Shown here piece by piece: positions 27,001 to 42,000 of a stretch of DNA of 64,000 nucleotides (its first letter is position 1; every line of letters begins with the position of its first letter). Below the pieces are notes generated by a model that was not told where the DNA came from, did no database searches, and saw only the letters and a program-made list of their open reading frames with translations. Source of the DNA: Dendrolimus kikuchii (taxonomy: Eukaryota > Arthropoda > Insecta > Lepidoptera > Lasiocampidae); contig CM034412.1 in assembly GCA_019925095.2 (NCBI GenBank), forward strand, positions 8,925,501 to 8,989,500. Reading direction: 5' to 3'. Position numbers and translations under genes: made by a program.

Positions 27001-30000
27001 CGACAGCCTCCATATCCGTTACATAACGGATAAACTGCAAGCATGTTGCGTACGCTGGTACGGCCACGTTTTACGGAAACCGGCTAGTTACGTGGGGAAG
27101 AAATGTCTATCCATGCTGCCTCTGCTTAGTCCCGGTCGAAGGAATAGGCTCAAATAATGCTGGCTTTTGACATCGTAAAGTGTGAAATCTTACACTTTAC
27201 GACACACAACTAAGGATGCCGAAGACCGCGCGATGTAGAGAAGAAAAAGTAGGAAAGAGGACCGCCCCGGGATTCGAGGACGCTCCGAACGCAACCAGGT
27301 TTTAACTCTAGGATGATTATCATTAACTTGTTTTGCAATTATACTTTCAGCCATTCTGTTCTCATGGTTAAATTTAGTTTTTAACTATCTTTACATATCA
27401 ATAATTAAGTTTACATTATCAAATAGATATTAAAACTGATCCATTAGAGGCGGTGTCCAAACGTCTTACAAAAACACAGGAGTACAAAGAAAATGATTGA
27501 CGCTGCGTGATATTAAATCATATTTTCTAAACCACTAAGCAATTGTTGTTTTTATAGCACATCTTAGTCTTCACGTCTAAATTTTCTCAAACGAACTCTC
27601 TGAGTAGTGATTAGTCATTACGTTTCGCCCACTCTAGCTATTATAAGCTAATTCTTGAAATAATCTTGTATCTGTGTATTTTTTTAAAATGATGAACAAT
27701 AAAATTAGTAAGCAAATTGAGAACATGATTAGTGTGAATCATGGAATAGGAATACTAAGGAATAACAATCGCCAAGTGAAAAATGTAACTCGTAACACAC
27801 TGCAATCATCACAGTGGGCGCCACCGGCCCGTTCTTGTTTCTATAGAAAGTCCCATCCCATCAATTTATTCCATCTCAAGTCCATATCATCCTTTGGACA
27901 GACCTCAACTTACTCTACATGTTAAGTAATAAAAAGATATTTTTAAAATATACGATGATAACGGCTTAACGAGCCAGTTTCACAGTTGACTCGCCAATTT
28001 CATAGTTAACTCGCCAGTTTCACAGTAAACTCGCGAGTGTTAGTTAGCTCGCCAGTTTCACATTTAACTCGCCAGTTTCAAAGTTAACTCGCTTCTTAAC
28101 TAAATAAATTAAGCTTTAATTACATTTATAGCAACTATCTCTAATTATTACTTTTCATGATTTCACTATAGCATTGTTTAAGAGCACATAAACACCTGAC
28201 ACCTCCTTCCACCTTCATTCATATAGACCTTAATAATAGAATAGCTTTTGAATTCTGTTTTTACAAGTTTCCTATTTTTTCCAAAAGCTACAAGACCTTG
28301 AAAACATATCAATATTACCGTATCGTTTATTATTATTAGTAAAGTATTGATTAGGTTATCCTTGAATAGGTATTTTAATCGTAAAAACCAAGCAATCAAA
28401 TGAATAATACTTATTAACTGAACCGTAATATTTAAAGGAAAAAAAAACTAAATAATGCCGGAGCCGACGCGCGCTTTAAAATCGAAGTACATTTGAAACT
28501 AACATGCTACAGTGATTACGACGTTATGCAAGCCATGACCGATATCTTGGGTAATGCATTCCATATCGTGTGTATTATAAGTGTAACTTTACGCTTTTGT
28601 TATATAAAATAATGCGAGATTTCGCACCACCTTACAAATGGAGCGAAAACGCATATGAAATTCGAGAATTAATAATGTCGTTTTTATTTTGGTCATAATA
28701 ATTGTACTGCCCTATCTTTTTTCTACTCCACCGACATCGCTGGATTAGTTAAGTATTTCTTTTAAGCTAGGTTGCCTGGAAGAGATCGCTTTTAGCGATA
28801 AGGTCGCCTGTTGTTTTGCCAAGAAGTATTGTAATTATGCATTTTGTTTTTCTATTTGTTTATTTTGGTGAGCAATAAAATGTTATCTATCTATCATGGA
28901 GTATTTCGTATTTTGTAATTCTACCTTACCATATTTAGCTCGATTTTTGGGCTACCGTAGCCGTTTACGTTAACTCTTGTAAAATCATCGTATCCGTCTG
29001 TGCATGTGTATATCTATGAATGAATGAATGAAAACACTTTGTTCAGCAAAAAATCAAACTACATTCTTAAAAACTAGGTACAATAAGAATTGTTGAACGA
29101 AGAGCGGCCTTATAGCTTAAAGCGATCTCTTCCAGGCAACCCCCTAAACTAAGGAAAATATTAAAACATGACTGACGGTGAAGATAATAAACAATATGAA
29201 ACATTATGAAACATTCACCACATAAATAAATAAATAATAAACTTTATAATACTATAAAAATATAACTAAATCATAATACATACAGAATAAGCAGCCCTGT
29301 TAGACCTGAGACGACCAAAAATAATGATTAACCATGACTTTAAAATACCTTATTCATTATTGGCCCAACTTATAATCGTATCTTAAATTTAAAGAAACTG
29401 CTCAGCAACTGATTAGTGAAAATCTTACCCATAAACTCCTTTCTAGTCGAATATTTTGGGTACAACCTACGTTAATCATTCAAATTTTGTTTATCTGTGC
29501 TCCTCTTAGGTAAACAACAGGTAATACACGTTTATAAGTGAAAAAAAGATATTCATTGATTAGGGTCTGATTGTGATTCTCTTACTTAAGAGATGGCTAA
29601 TCGTTTCTTAACGAGATTATTATAAGTAAGGCCGTAAGTCTGTATGCATCTGTCTTTGTATGTCTCAGATATTCACGAAAACTGGTTTTATATAAGTACA
29701 CAAGTATGTATAATCTATTTTGCCAATGCACAGTGCTTTAGGGAATTTAAAAAAAAATATAGAGAATTGAGATAGCTTATTTATTTATTGGAAAAAACAA
29801 CAGCGCGTATTACAATATTTTACAAACAAAAAAATATATGTATTTAAAAGTTAGGTTTATAACAGGTCATTATTTTAAACATTGAGCGAACTGTATCTTG
29901 TTTTACATTTTACATGGCACCGGCTTGAAGATGATGTAGTAAATATTTATTTTTTGGTTTTTAATTACTCAGTAATTAAAAAGCAAACCTCAAGACTCGA

Positions 30001-33000
30001 CTTCAAGAAGTTGAGTCGAAGGGCTGCCAATCATTATCACCTTAGCAATTCAGTGCAAATTGACCCTACCGTGTGATAACCCCGCATCGTGCACTGTACT
30101 ATTATAAAATATATGAGATAATAGAATAATGTTTTATTTATACTAGTTGTAATCTTATCTTTAGTGACGCGCGAGCATGAGTTACTAATTGCATACATTA
30201 TAATATTTTTTTACGCTCAAAATTATGACATGCCTCATGAATGTGTGGTCGTCGATTAAATACTTTGTTTTTAATGAACAGCTATAAATAAATAAAAAAT
30301 TCAAAGATAGTTCGCTGCAAGTGTTTTGTATCCATTTTTATGTTCCCATAAAATGTGATGAAATTATTATCAAATGAAGTATGTGTAAAATCGGAGAGCA
30401 GGCTCTTGGACTAAATTTCATAAACCTACCATTCGCGATTCATTAAGTCAAGAATTTACTATTAAGAATTGCCCTTTATACAAGTTTATATATATTCTTA
30501 CATATAATTATATGATGCATAACAAATTTTCCCTGAGAATATACCATGAATCTCTTTTCTTTCACCTTCTCTCAATTATTTGGGGTGGGCACAATATGCC
30601 TTTTCCTTCCACACCCTATTCTGACGTACGTCCTCTATCACACCACAAATCATCATATGCCATCCTTGACACAATGCATCCATCTCTTTGTTGGTCTATC
30701 TTTACATTTGTACCCATCGATGTTGCAGTTTAACATTCTTTTTGTCACGTGGTCTTACATCCTTCATTACATGCCCATACCACCTTAATCTTAGCCTCTC
30801 AATTTTTCAATCACGGGTGGTTAAAAATAAATAATAAAAATAGTACCCTAGAAAAGAAAAATTAACAAGACCGAATAAATCCTGTTCGTCCGGTGGAAGG
30901 GGTATACAAAAAAAACGAAGTCGCGGGCACAGGGCCTTATTTATCAATATACAGCGGAAACTCTATGTAACGACACCGAAGGGGCTGTAATTTTTATGGC
31001 GTTATAGAGAGTTGTCGTTAAATGGAGAAAACTCTGTTATTTTTGTTTGAAGTCTTTTGCTGCACCAGTAATTTTGTTGTATTTTTTTTTTACTTATTAT
31101 TTTATTCATATCTTGCGATGTTGAGGCATCTTGGTGATAAATGAAGTACTTAGTAATTTCGGTATGCATGAATGCATGATACCAACAGACGAGTTTATTA
31201 CGGGCTAGGATAATAAAGCGATAAAAGAACGTACACAGCTGCGCAGTTTTTACTAATTTTGGCAACTTAAAAGGTACTTTTTATTACTTAATTGTTGTCG
31301 TTATTGGGAGTGGGTGTAATGCTATACAGAGTGTATCATTGTATGGAAGACAAGCTGAACTAACCTTTGGCCAAGTTATTTCGACGCTTAAGAGACTTTG
31401 TCGTTAAATCGATTGACGTTACATGGAGTTACACTGTAATTAAAAGCCAAATTAATGTAAAAGTTGTAATAGACTGCCTGATGTTATTTTTATGTATAAC
31501 GCCAGGGTGACATGCTTGGAACAACACAAGACCTTATACGTGCCAGTACCGCGACTCCAGAACGGTTTCCTCAACCGCCTGGAGCTGCCTGAAGGTGAGA
31601 GCGGCCCGGCGGCCATCAGGAAGGCGGTCTCGCGTAACGGAATGGAAACATATGGCAAACCGATTGGTAAGGAATTATGTACTTTTGTGTTGTACTCCTA
31701 GACTATGACAATAAGTGCTGTGCCTACAGACGTTGGTAAGTCCACATACCACACTTACTTAAACAAGTGGCCCATTTACAACTCAGACTCCTACTTTAAT
31801 TAAAGATAATATGATACATTACGATTATTTTTTAACAGATAAACTTGAAATTACGTAGTTTTTGTAAACTTGGGGATTTCAAATTTGCGAAGTTGCGTGA
31901 TATGCAAACATTTTTATCACCAATAAATATATATTATTATAAAAACAGTAATATCATATATATGTATTTTATCATGTTAATGGATTAGCTGACCGTAAAA
32001 TATTTCATGTGAGTTTTGTCAATTGTTTATATTATATGTGATACAATAAATTCTTGAAAGAATTTTTATCCGTGCAGGAACGGCGAAAAAGTCCTATTCT
32101 TGCGGTCAGGCGGCTTGTCGTAAAAGGCGACTAGACAAGCCACAGCCAGGTGATAGGGTATTTGCCCGTCTAGATGTCTACCACCCTGGTGTTGGAGTAT
32201 GCCGCCATAAAAACATTGAGTTTTATTCCGGCATTAGTGACTAGGTTCCAGTCTTCCTTTAGAGAGCGGCAGCACATTCGTAGCCACCTTTGGCCTTACA
32301 AATGTCCATTGGCGATGGGAACCGCCTTCCGTCAAGTGGGTCATTATTGTTTAATGTAATCAATACGCCGGTATACTCGCCGTCGCGGGTTCGATCCTGG
32401 ACGGAACGCATGCATCACTTAGTTAGTTTTCTGATCTAATGTGCATATGTTACAATTACCACGTGCTAACAACGGTGAAGGAAAACATCGTGATGCAACC
32501 TGCACATCGAGATAACCGATGTGTCAGGCTTGCCAAGCCGCCTTGGACAAGCGTGGCGGGTATAATGTCCGTTCCCCCTATAATGGGAGGCTAATATTAT
32601 ATGCTCGTTAAACTTTTGACGTCACAAATTGCTATGCTCGTAATGATGCATGTTAAATTACTCTTTCCTTAAGTGCATTAACCACGTTTGATTTTGTTCT
32701 TCTCAACAGGCATAGAAGATACCGTTTCGCTCGACCTTGTTGTGATGGGGTCTGTTGCGGTCTCTAAGGAGGGATATCGCATCGGCAAAGGGAGAGGTGA
32801 GATCTTAGTCTACGGATAATTTAGTTTTATGGTCTTATTCCTCATGAGTTAGAGTAAGTTTGCAAGCTTCTTTAATAATCTTTAAGACTACACTAGACTT
32901 CAAGCCTACTCAACATGAATAAGAACGTTAGAATAAACTTATTAAGCAATTTTATTATTGCAATGTAGGCAAACAGCCGGACGAGACGACCCAGCTGGTG

Positions 33001-36000
33001 GAAAGTGCTTACCGTCACCTATAAATGTATGCAGGAGCAAATCCAAAGATATATTAATGGAATAGGGGGGATGTTATCTCTCTTTTCTTTCATCTTCTTC
33101 GAATTATTTGGAGTCAACGCAATATGTTTTTTCCTTCCATACACCTCTATTCTGACATATGTATGTCCTCGGTCACACAACAAATCATCGTAGAGAGCTC
33201 TCTCACTTACCGCCCGAAACATGATTAGCTCGAGGCTAACCGATTCACGCCGATGTTCAGTGAGAGCGTGGTATCACAATGAACCAGCCTGCCCAGCGAA
33301 CTGTAAGCAAAATAATGAATCCAACATGGCTCTCCATACAATTTTCTGCGGCCGGGCGGCCTGTCATAAAAGGCGACAAAACAACCCACAGCCAAGTGGT
33401 AGGGTATTTGCCTGACTAGATGGCTACCATCACTGGTCTAGAGTATGCGACCATAACGACCTTGAGTGAGTTGTGTTCCGGTGTGACCAGGTTCCAGTCT
33501 CCCTTAAGAGAGCAGCAGCGCATTTGTAGCACCTTTGGTGTTGCAAATGTCCATAGGCGATGGTAACCGCTTTCCATCAAGTGGGCCGTGTGCCTGTCTG
33601 CTGAACTCCTGCAATAAATAAAATACTCTACTACATTTGAAATGCAACATAGTTTGATATATTTATAATTAATATAATATAATGAGAGCCTCATCAATCT
33701 CATAAATATACTCTCACTGCTGTCATTTAGTAGTCCATAACTTTTTTGTAATGGTGTGAAAGAAGATCACTAACGAAATTGTATTAGTTGGCTTAATTAT
33801 AAGCTTAATAATGGCTTACTTATAAGCCAGTTATGCCCGGTTTCTGAGGTACTTTTAACTGTAGTTTATCTGTTCGTTAGCGCTATCGGTTCAATAACTT
33901 ATAAAATTGCGTTTTTGAACACACCGTCGTACGATAGTTAAACTAGGTTCAATTTAACTTGCGGTGCGGGTATTAGGGGTATAGGGGTTCTCACTCACCC
34001 GCACATGCCGTCGAGATGAGAGCGCGAGTATTCCCCGCGAGCTCATGTCTCTTCCCGTGGGGCGCGTTACAGACCGCCCCACGCACGGAATAGACCAAGT
34101 AGTAGCCGGGGGAGACGTCCCCTGGCATAGGAAGAGGCCCAGTGAGGGCGGCCCACGCCTGCCAGGGCACCGCGGAGTCGGGTGGCCCATTTTCCCGTAG
34201 CCCTGGCATAAGGCGCAGGACGGAACACCCAGGGGTTTTAGTGGGTATCCCTAACTGGGCAGTGGCAATAGCGTGGCACCGGTTCTGACCGGGCACGCTA
34301 GTGCCACCCCCGATCTGGCGAATCCCACACTCACACGGGTCGCGAACATCCCCCCAGGCTTCTGTGCCTATCGCGGCTTAGTCCTCAAACGGATTATCCC
34401 TGGCCAAAAAAAAAAAAGGTTCATCTTAACTGACCAATATTAGGCGTTTATGTATTCCATATCTTTTGTTTGACGTTTTTGTTTGATGTAAATAAATATT
34501 AGATATTCCTTCTTAAATAGATCCATCTAGTAGTGAGTTTTGGTACTAGTTGTAGGTTACCAGTTAACTTAACTTTATATAATACATAACTTTATGGAAT
34601 CAATTGTTATTGAACTCATAACTGGTAACCTCAGAAACCGGGCGTTAGAAACGCAAATCTGAAAGCACAGAGACAAATAGCGATTTGTCTTATTTCCCTT
34701 TAGATATTGAATAGAGTATATGGTATGATGACTTGGAATTTGAAGTCTATCTGATTTATATTTACAGGGTATGGAGATCTCGAGTTTGGCCTGATGATGC
34801 ACATGAAAGCCATCAAGCCTGACACCATTGTGGCCACAACTGTACACGATTGTCAGGTAAGTTAACTTTCTTATTTATTTATTTTTTGGATTTTATGGCT
34901 TGGCAGCTACGCCTTTAAGCCATCTTAGATTCAATTTAGTTTCTTCATTTTCTTAAACCTATGTGTAGCACAGCTGAACTGTAGGTTATCAGCTAGTGCC
35001 ATTCAATGGAGTTCTTGTGACAACTAGAAAGGCCACATTTGACTTTACAGTTCACATTTCTCACAAAACACATAATGACTACTCAAAAACTATGAATATC
35101 CTACAACTATTGTTCATTTTAGAGTAATTTTACACATTTTTAGAAAATAAATTCCACCCAAAAACTCTTAACTGTCTTATCCGAATGTATAATTTATAGA
35201 GATGTGCCGATTATGACTTTGGCCGACTAGCCGATTAGTCGTTTGTAAAGAGGCCGACTAGTCGGCCAAGCCGATCACGGTTATGGGAATATCCGTGACG
35301 CTCCTTTTATAGCTGATTCGCGCACAAGTCGCAACCGCCGCATGCGAGCGTGTCGGAACTGTTTTGTTTATTAAGCATTACTTCTTGATTTTTGCTTTTG
35401 TACGGGTCAGGGCGGTGATTTTGTGTAAAAAAAAATAGTTTAAAGATAATACTGTTATTGTTCATTAAAGTGAAATAACTCAATTAAAATTTAATCATGT
35501 CACATATTACAAAGTATTAGTAAAGTATACTTTACAAACTACAAAGTAAGAAGCCGGATAGTCTGCGCTCTTTGCCGAATAATGCCGACTACGATAGTGG
35601 CTGGGTAGTCGGCTTTACCGACTAGTCGGCCTCTTCACATTTATTTATTTATTTAAATTTGCTTGGGAAACATACAATAATTAATATTCTTAAATATAAA
35701 TACAAAATTAATACATATATCAATCTAGTTTCCACTAAAAAATAATTTATATAATAATAATAAAAATTGGTTCGAACAGTTAATTACAACAAAAAAAAAA
35801 TACTACAATTATACGAAAATTACATAAAATGTCTATTTAATTTACATGAGGTCAATATTGAACAAGCAAAAAAAAATGGATTAATAATAATAATAATTAC
35901 TAATAAAATGGAGATAAAAAGAAAGTAAAAAAAGTTTTCATTATTCTTAAAATTGTAAATCATTGAATCATTCTAAATTACAACATTTTTTGATTTGGGT

Positions 36001-39000
36001 TTAAATTAATAATATATTTACTGCTTTGTAACCTACACAATCAATATCCAAATAGTAAAAATGTAAGTTTTGTCTTTCAATATGGCCGGATTCGACTCCC
36101 GAACTGAGTACAAGTTTTTTTTTTAGTCTATGTACAGATAAATTAGCATCGAGATGTTTTTGCGTTACTGTCAGCACATAAATAAATGAACGAATATTTT
36201 TATGGGCAGGTACTTAATATTAAACTAATTATATTAAACGACTAGCTGACCCGGCAAACTTCGTACCGCCTCAGAATCAATCTCTCCATTGGGCCTTTGA
36301 TTTATACTGTACCGATACAATACGGGTGCTAGCCCGCGTAGATCGGATTTTTCAGAATCAGTTCGACACACCTGGTTAATGACTGTCATAAAAGATTACG
36401 ATACACAATAGGCTGTTTTTCTAATTATAAATTTTATACACAAAGTAAACAAAAGAAGTCCAAATGCGGAAAGGTAATAAAGTGTGTGTTTTATGGTAGG
36501 CAGCTGTGCCTCCACTTTTGTCGGCGTGTAACAATATAATTATTTAATTGCCTTTTCTGTACCGATTTTTATTTAATAGTTCTCATAATAAAATAATTTT
36601 CAGGTGTTCGATACTTTACCAGCGGAGCTGTTTGGACCGCACGATGTCCCAATCGACATAATCATCACGCCAACCCAGGTGGGTATTTCATATGGATTGA
36701 TGAGAATGCCTTGATAGCACCATGGAAGTACACTAGAAATGCGAATCGCCTGTAAATATTAGAATAGAAAACACTTTAATGTTCACCACATACACATAAA
36801 ATAAACAATTTACAGTAGTCACATTAAACAGTAAAAGTAGGAGCAATGGCGGCCTTATTGCTTTAGAGCAAACTCTTCCAGACAACCCGGGATATAGATT
36901 TTATGAACGGGAGATTCGCAAGTGTATGATGGTGGTGTGTAAATTAAATACATATGTAAATAGAATATATAAATATCACACAATACATATACCTAAAATG
37001 AAAAAACAATAGAGAATAAACAATAACACATTATTAATATTATATATATACATCATTAATATGTGTATAGCAACAGCAATAGCTATACAATATTAATAAT
37101 AGTATTAATACATAATATATGAATATTATATTTACTAATATACAAATACACTAATAAATAAACGTACATGTAATTTGGTATTAAATATTTATTATAAAGT
37201 GAGATAATATTCTTGCAACAATGTAACTCTGTAATAGTTATTTATGATACTATTGCGATAAGTTGGTTGAGTAGCCGACAATCGAGGGCTTACTTATAGT
37301 TACGAGTTTGTAAAATCCAACAACCGCATGTGTCATACAACGTTTTTGAACACATTTCCCAGAATACAGTACAATATAGGTGATGAAACAAATAAATATC
37401 AGTCGGAAAGTCGTAGCAATCTTTGACGTTCCTAATATAAAGATAGCGCCACGTACGCGTGGTGAAAATTAGAACTATATCTTTTGTTTCATTTTCTCTA
37501 TAGTATTAAAGTGAGACAGATATATTGAACAAAACCGCTCAATCCAAGGACGTTCGATTATTCAGCTTATTTATTTTCGCAACGTGAAACTTGGTGGAAT
37601 TCGTATATATATCTTTTTTCACCTATCTATTGTACCGTACGTCGTTGTGCAATAAATTAGGTACTTCGGCGAGAGTACCTATTTACCGCATGTCTTGTTA
37701 TATGGTGCGTAATTTTTAACTTTCCTGGTGTGAAAAGGGGTGGTAGGGTTCCTAAATTTCGTGGCCTCACATTTTACAATATATTGTATTTAAGCATGAA
37801 AACACAACATTTGAACCAATAAAGAAAAACTTCAAAATATTTCCAACTCGTATCTGTCTATGAGCAGTTTAAATTAATAAAAAATAATTTAAATGGAAAC
37901 AAAACTAATTACGAAACTGCTGTTTTAATTTAATAATTTCTTGAAGCAAAATTGCAAAACGTGTGTTTTTACAATTTAAAACATTAGGAGGGAGGAGTCT
38001 CACGAATGTGAAAAGGGTGGGGGGAGGGATCAAAACTTATGAAATTCGTGTGACTTCATTTATAGATCTTCCCTTACATGTTTTACCTTTGACAACATAC
38101 AATTGTTATGTTGGTTTGTTTACAAGCCATTTGTAGACACGTATTTCTTATTTATTTTATATTATTTAGACTTGATCAAAAATTACTCTACCAATAAATA
38201 ATCTAATACAATAAAAGAAAACTTAAATTATTTATATTGTATTTAATTCTACCCATAGTTCCTCAAGGTTATAAGTGGAATACTGAGCCTAGGTCACCGT
38301 CTTCTATGGGTAAAGTGCCCAGAAGGCTAGCTATGTTTCCTCTCGCTGGATTGCCATTCTGATCGTTACCCGACGTAGGCACCAGCCTTCTGATCACCTG
38401 AAGAGTCAATGAGTCATTTTCATAAATTTTGGTAGAGGCTCATGGCCTCAGGAACCCACTGTCCAAGCGTCTCGACAACAAACGGCACAACATATAATTC
38501 TCGCTGAGGGTTGCATATTTGCGCTGATTCAGTGTTACAGCTGTTTCCGCCGCCGAACCGCCTGATTTAGACGTGTTTAGCCATTTGTAGTACTTATAAT
38601 ATAAATGTTATAATTTCAGACTAAGTGTTGTATGTCGGGTCAGCTAATATATGTAATTTTTTTTTTCTATCAGGTGATTGAAACTCAACGTATGTCCCAA
38701 CGCCCCGTTGGGATCCTGTGGCACTTGCTTTCCGACAGGAGGCTTCAGCTGATGCCGATATTGGGCCAATTGCGCGAAATCGAAATGCTGTGAGTAACTA
38801 ACAAATTCACTTCTAACCTGACCCATATCCAAACATAACCAAAGAGTATTTTTTTTTAGTACAGCAACACATTGACATGGCAATTTTCTACTAAGTAACA
38901 CATCACATACTTATCACGTTATCGATAATTTTCATTTTTTCTTATTGCATGAGGTCAATAGACAGGCAGACGGCTCACCTGATGGAAAGCGGTTACCATC

Positions 39001-42000
39001 GCCTGTGGACATTTGTAACGCCAGAGGTGCTACCGATGTGCTGCCCCTCTCTGAAGGCTGACTGGAACCTGGTCCTTAATGCCGGAGCTCAACTTAACAT
39101 TGTTATGGCGGCATACTCTAGACCAGATGGGTGAATGCCCTACCGCCTGGCTGTGAAATGTTTAGTCGCGATGCCTAAAATAATAGAAATTTTGCTGAAA
39201 CTTTGACTATATTTAATGTACGCGAGCGAAGCCGCTGGCAACAGCAAGTAAAGATATAAAATAATACTTTAAAAAAGGCCTCATTAGTGCTCTGATCGAC
39301 AGCAAATTCTTAGACTTAAAATCTGCACTACTCTTTAACCCGGGAATACCGCAGGACTTTTCCGGGAATGATTTAAAATGGCCAGCTTGAAAAAAATTCG
39401 AAGTCCAGTCCTATTTTTTCATTGATCCATAGCAAATTTTATGTAATAAAATGTAGTATATTTCATCCTGGGAGCGGTTTGAAGTTGTTCGGATGCATAA
39501 AAATTAGCTATTAATTAATTAACTAATTGCGATGAATTTTCGTAGCGCCGGTCGCGCGTGCACGTTGAAGGAGGAGGACACCGACGTGGAGGAGCGTGCG
39601 CAGCAGCGGCCGAGGCGGATGCGCAGGCGCACGCGCTCCCACAAGAGTCACAGCGAGGGCGAAGTAATACAATTCAAATACTTAAAAACTATTTTGCTTC
39701 ACAAAATAGTTTTTATATATCGTTTCTTTTTATAGTATGCTGGTAATTTTGTCATGAACGCAGATTATGGGCCTCAGGATCTTTGTACCTGAATCTAAAT
39801 TATTTTAGCTGTTATATAATAATAAAAAGTAAAATAAAGGCCCACTATTGACACCTTATTAATTTATACAAAACATTAAGAATTTTTACTATCTTAAGTA
39901 AGCTAACTGGGTGCCAATCATGGGTGGGATGCTAACGATGGTATAGTTTACACTACTAAATTCTGTAGCTTATCATGATTTTCCACAACATGCCTATTTC
40001 CCATCCCATTTCCCAAAAGCGGAGATATTTTGCAACATTTGTTTCCATTAATCACTTCATGAATGCAGTGTAAACTCCATATAACGTCTTCCAATTAATG
40101 ATACACTCTGTATAGCATTACACCCACTCTCAATAACGACAACAATTAAGTAATAAAAAGTACCTTTTAAGTTGCCAAAATGAGTAAAAACTGCGCAGCT
40201 CTGTACGTTCTTTTATCGCTGTATTATCCTAGCCCGTAATAAACTCGATTGTCGGCATCATGTATACCGAAATTTCTAAGAAATCCCGAAATACCGAAAC
40301 TTATAAGTACTTCCTTTATTGGTGATAAAAGAAGTACTTAAAATGTTGGTGTGGTTCGATTCGATGCCTCAATATCGCAAGATATGAATAAAATAAGTAA
40401 AAAATACGACAAAATTACTGGTGCAGCAAAAGAAAGATAATAAACTTCTCTCCATTTAACGACAACTCTCTATAACGCCGTAAAATACACAGTCCCTTCA
40501 GTGTCGTTATATAGAGTTTACACTGTATGTATGTTTGATGTGCTTTTTATCATAATATATATTTTTGTAATCGCTTTCGTCATCAATAATAATGATTGAA
40601 TAGGGCAACACCACCGAAGGGGAGGAGGGCAAGGGCGGCAACCGTGCGCGCCGCTCGATGCGACGCCGCAACAACAAGTCCGTCGGCAAAGAGGGCAAGG
40701 AGGGCAAAGAGGGCGAGGTGAAGCCGCGTCGCCCGAAGAGGCAGAGGCCCGTCATCGACTTCTCTGTCAAAGTGAGGCTCGTTTATATTTAAAAGATTTT
40801 ATGGACCGGTATTAAAGACACTCACTTTTAATATAGTACTAATATTTTGAAATATATTATTGTATACGTGTATATTTATGACTATGTATATATGTATGTA
40901 TTTGTATATTTATTTCTTAAATTAGTTTGATTATTTATGTATCTATTGCCTTTTTCCTGCACAACCTACATCGCCTGATTCAAATTTATTTTTGATTTAG
41001 GTTGCCTGGAAGAGATCGCTTTGAGCGATATGGTCGCCTGTTGTATTGCTTAGAAAATATTGTAAATATGCTCTGTTTTTGTAATTGTATATTTTGGTGT
41101 GCAATAAAGTGCTCTCTCTTTCTCTATCTCTCTCTCTCTCGCTCTCTCGCTGTTTCTATACTGTTAAAATAAAGTAAAATCTTGCTCTTCGGTTTTTAAC
41201 ATTCGATGGCGTCGTTTTATTTCTGCAACAAAATCACCATTTCGCTTTGTAGAGAGTCCAAACATTACCCAAAAGCACGGACCAGCTACAAATCCTATAT
41301 ATTTTAATATGTGTCGGAATGAAAACCCATTGATGAAAAAAAAACAAGTGACACTGACAGACTATGGTGACAACTAGATGTAAGACCAGTGCTATGTATC
41401 CATGTAAGGTTTAAATTAATAAAACTGTTTTAAGTCTTGGTGGAGTAATGGCTAGGGCACACGTCTAAAGCTCAAAGGGCGCGGGTTCGAATCCTGTCCG
41501 GAACGCATACACCCCTTAAGCAGTTTTCTAACCGAATGCATATTGTTATAATTACCACGAGCTTACAACTGTGAAGGAAAATATCGGCACATCGAGATAA
41601 CCGACGTGTCAAACCCGCCAGACCTTGGACAAGCGTGGCGGGTATAGTGTCGGTTCCCCAATAGTGGAAGGCATGAATGAGCCTAGCAGTCGTACGTTTA
41701 TGGGCTGTTAGTAATTATCGTTAACTACCCTATTTTTTATGCGCATGCTTTCAGATTTCTAACATTAGTCCCACCACCCGCGTGCGTGATTTGAAGCAGG
41801 CCTTGTCCGAGCGCGGCGTGAAGCCCCAGATTATGGTGTGGAAGGTATGTATTATCCTGTAATACTCAAACTATTGTTTGAGTATTTTTTTCACGCTTTT
41901 AATCTTTGGCTGCAACTCAGATATCCGGTAGACGAATTTTAAGTAGGGGGTAGTGGGGAAGGTATACTTACCCTTTCTACAACCCCTATGGTCTGGAGTT

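Noticed and set aside
27967..28100. CRISPR-like array
   Set aside because: The unit is 20 bp with no distinct spacers and the host is an animal; a minisatellite.
33954..34296. 78- and 101-codon minus frames
   Set aside because: They lie in a GC-rich retroposed fragment and are not preserved in its second copy at 7.6 kb.
40507..40770. 87-codon minus frame
   Set aside because: Antisense shadow of GC-rich MTHFSD exon 9.
41434..41500. tRNA gene candidate (A and B boxes)
   Set aside because: No acceptor stem pairs and the sequence continues into a body shared with three other copies; it is a SINE.
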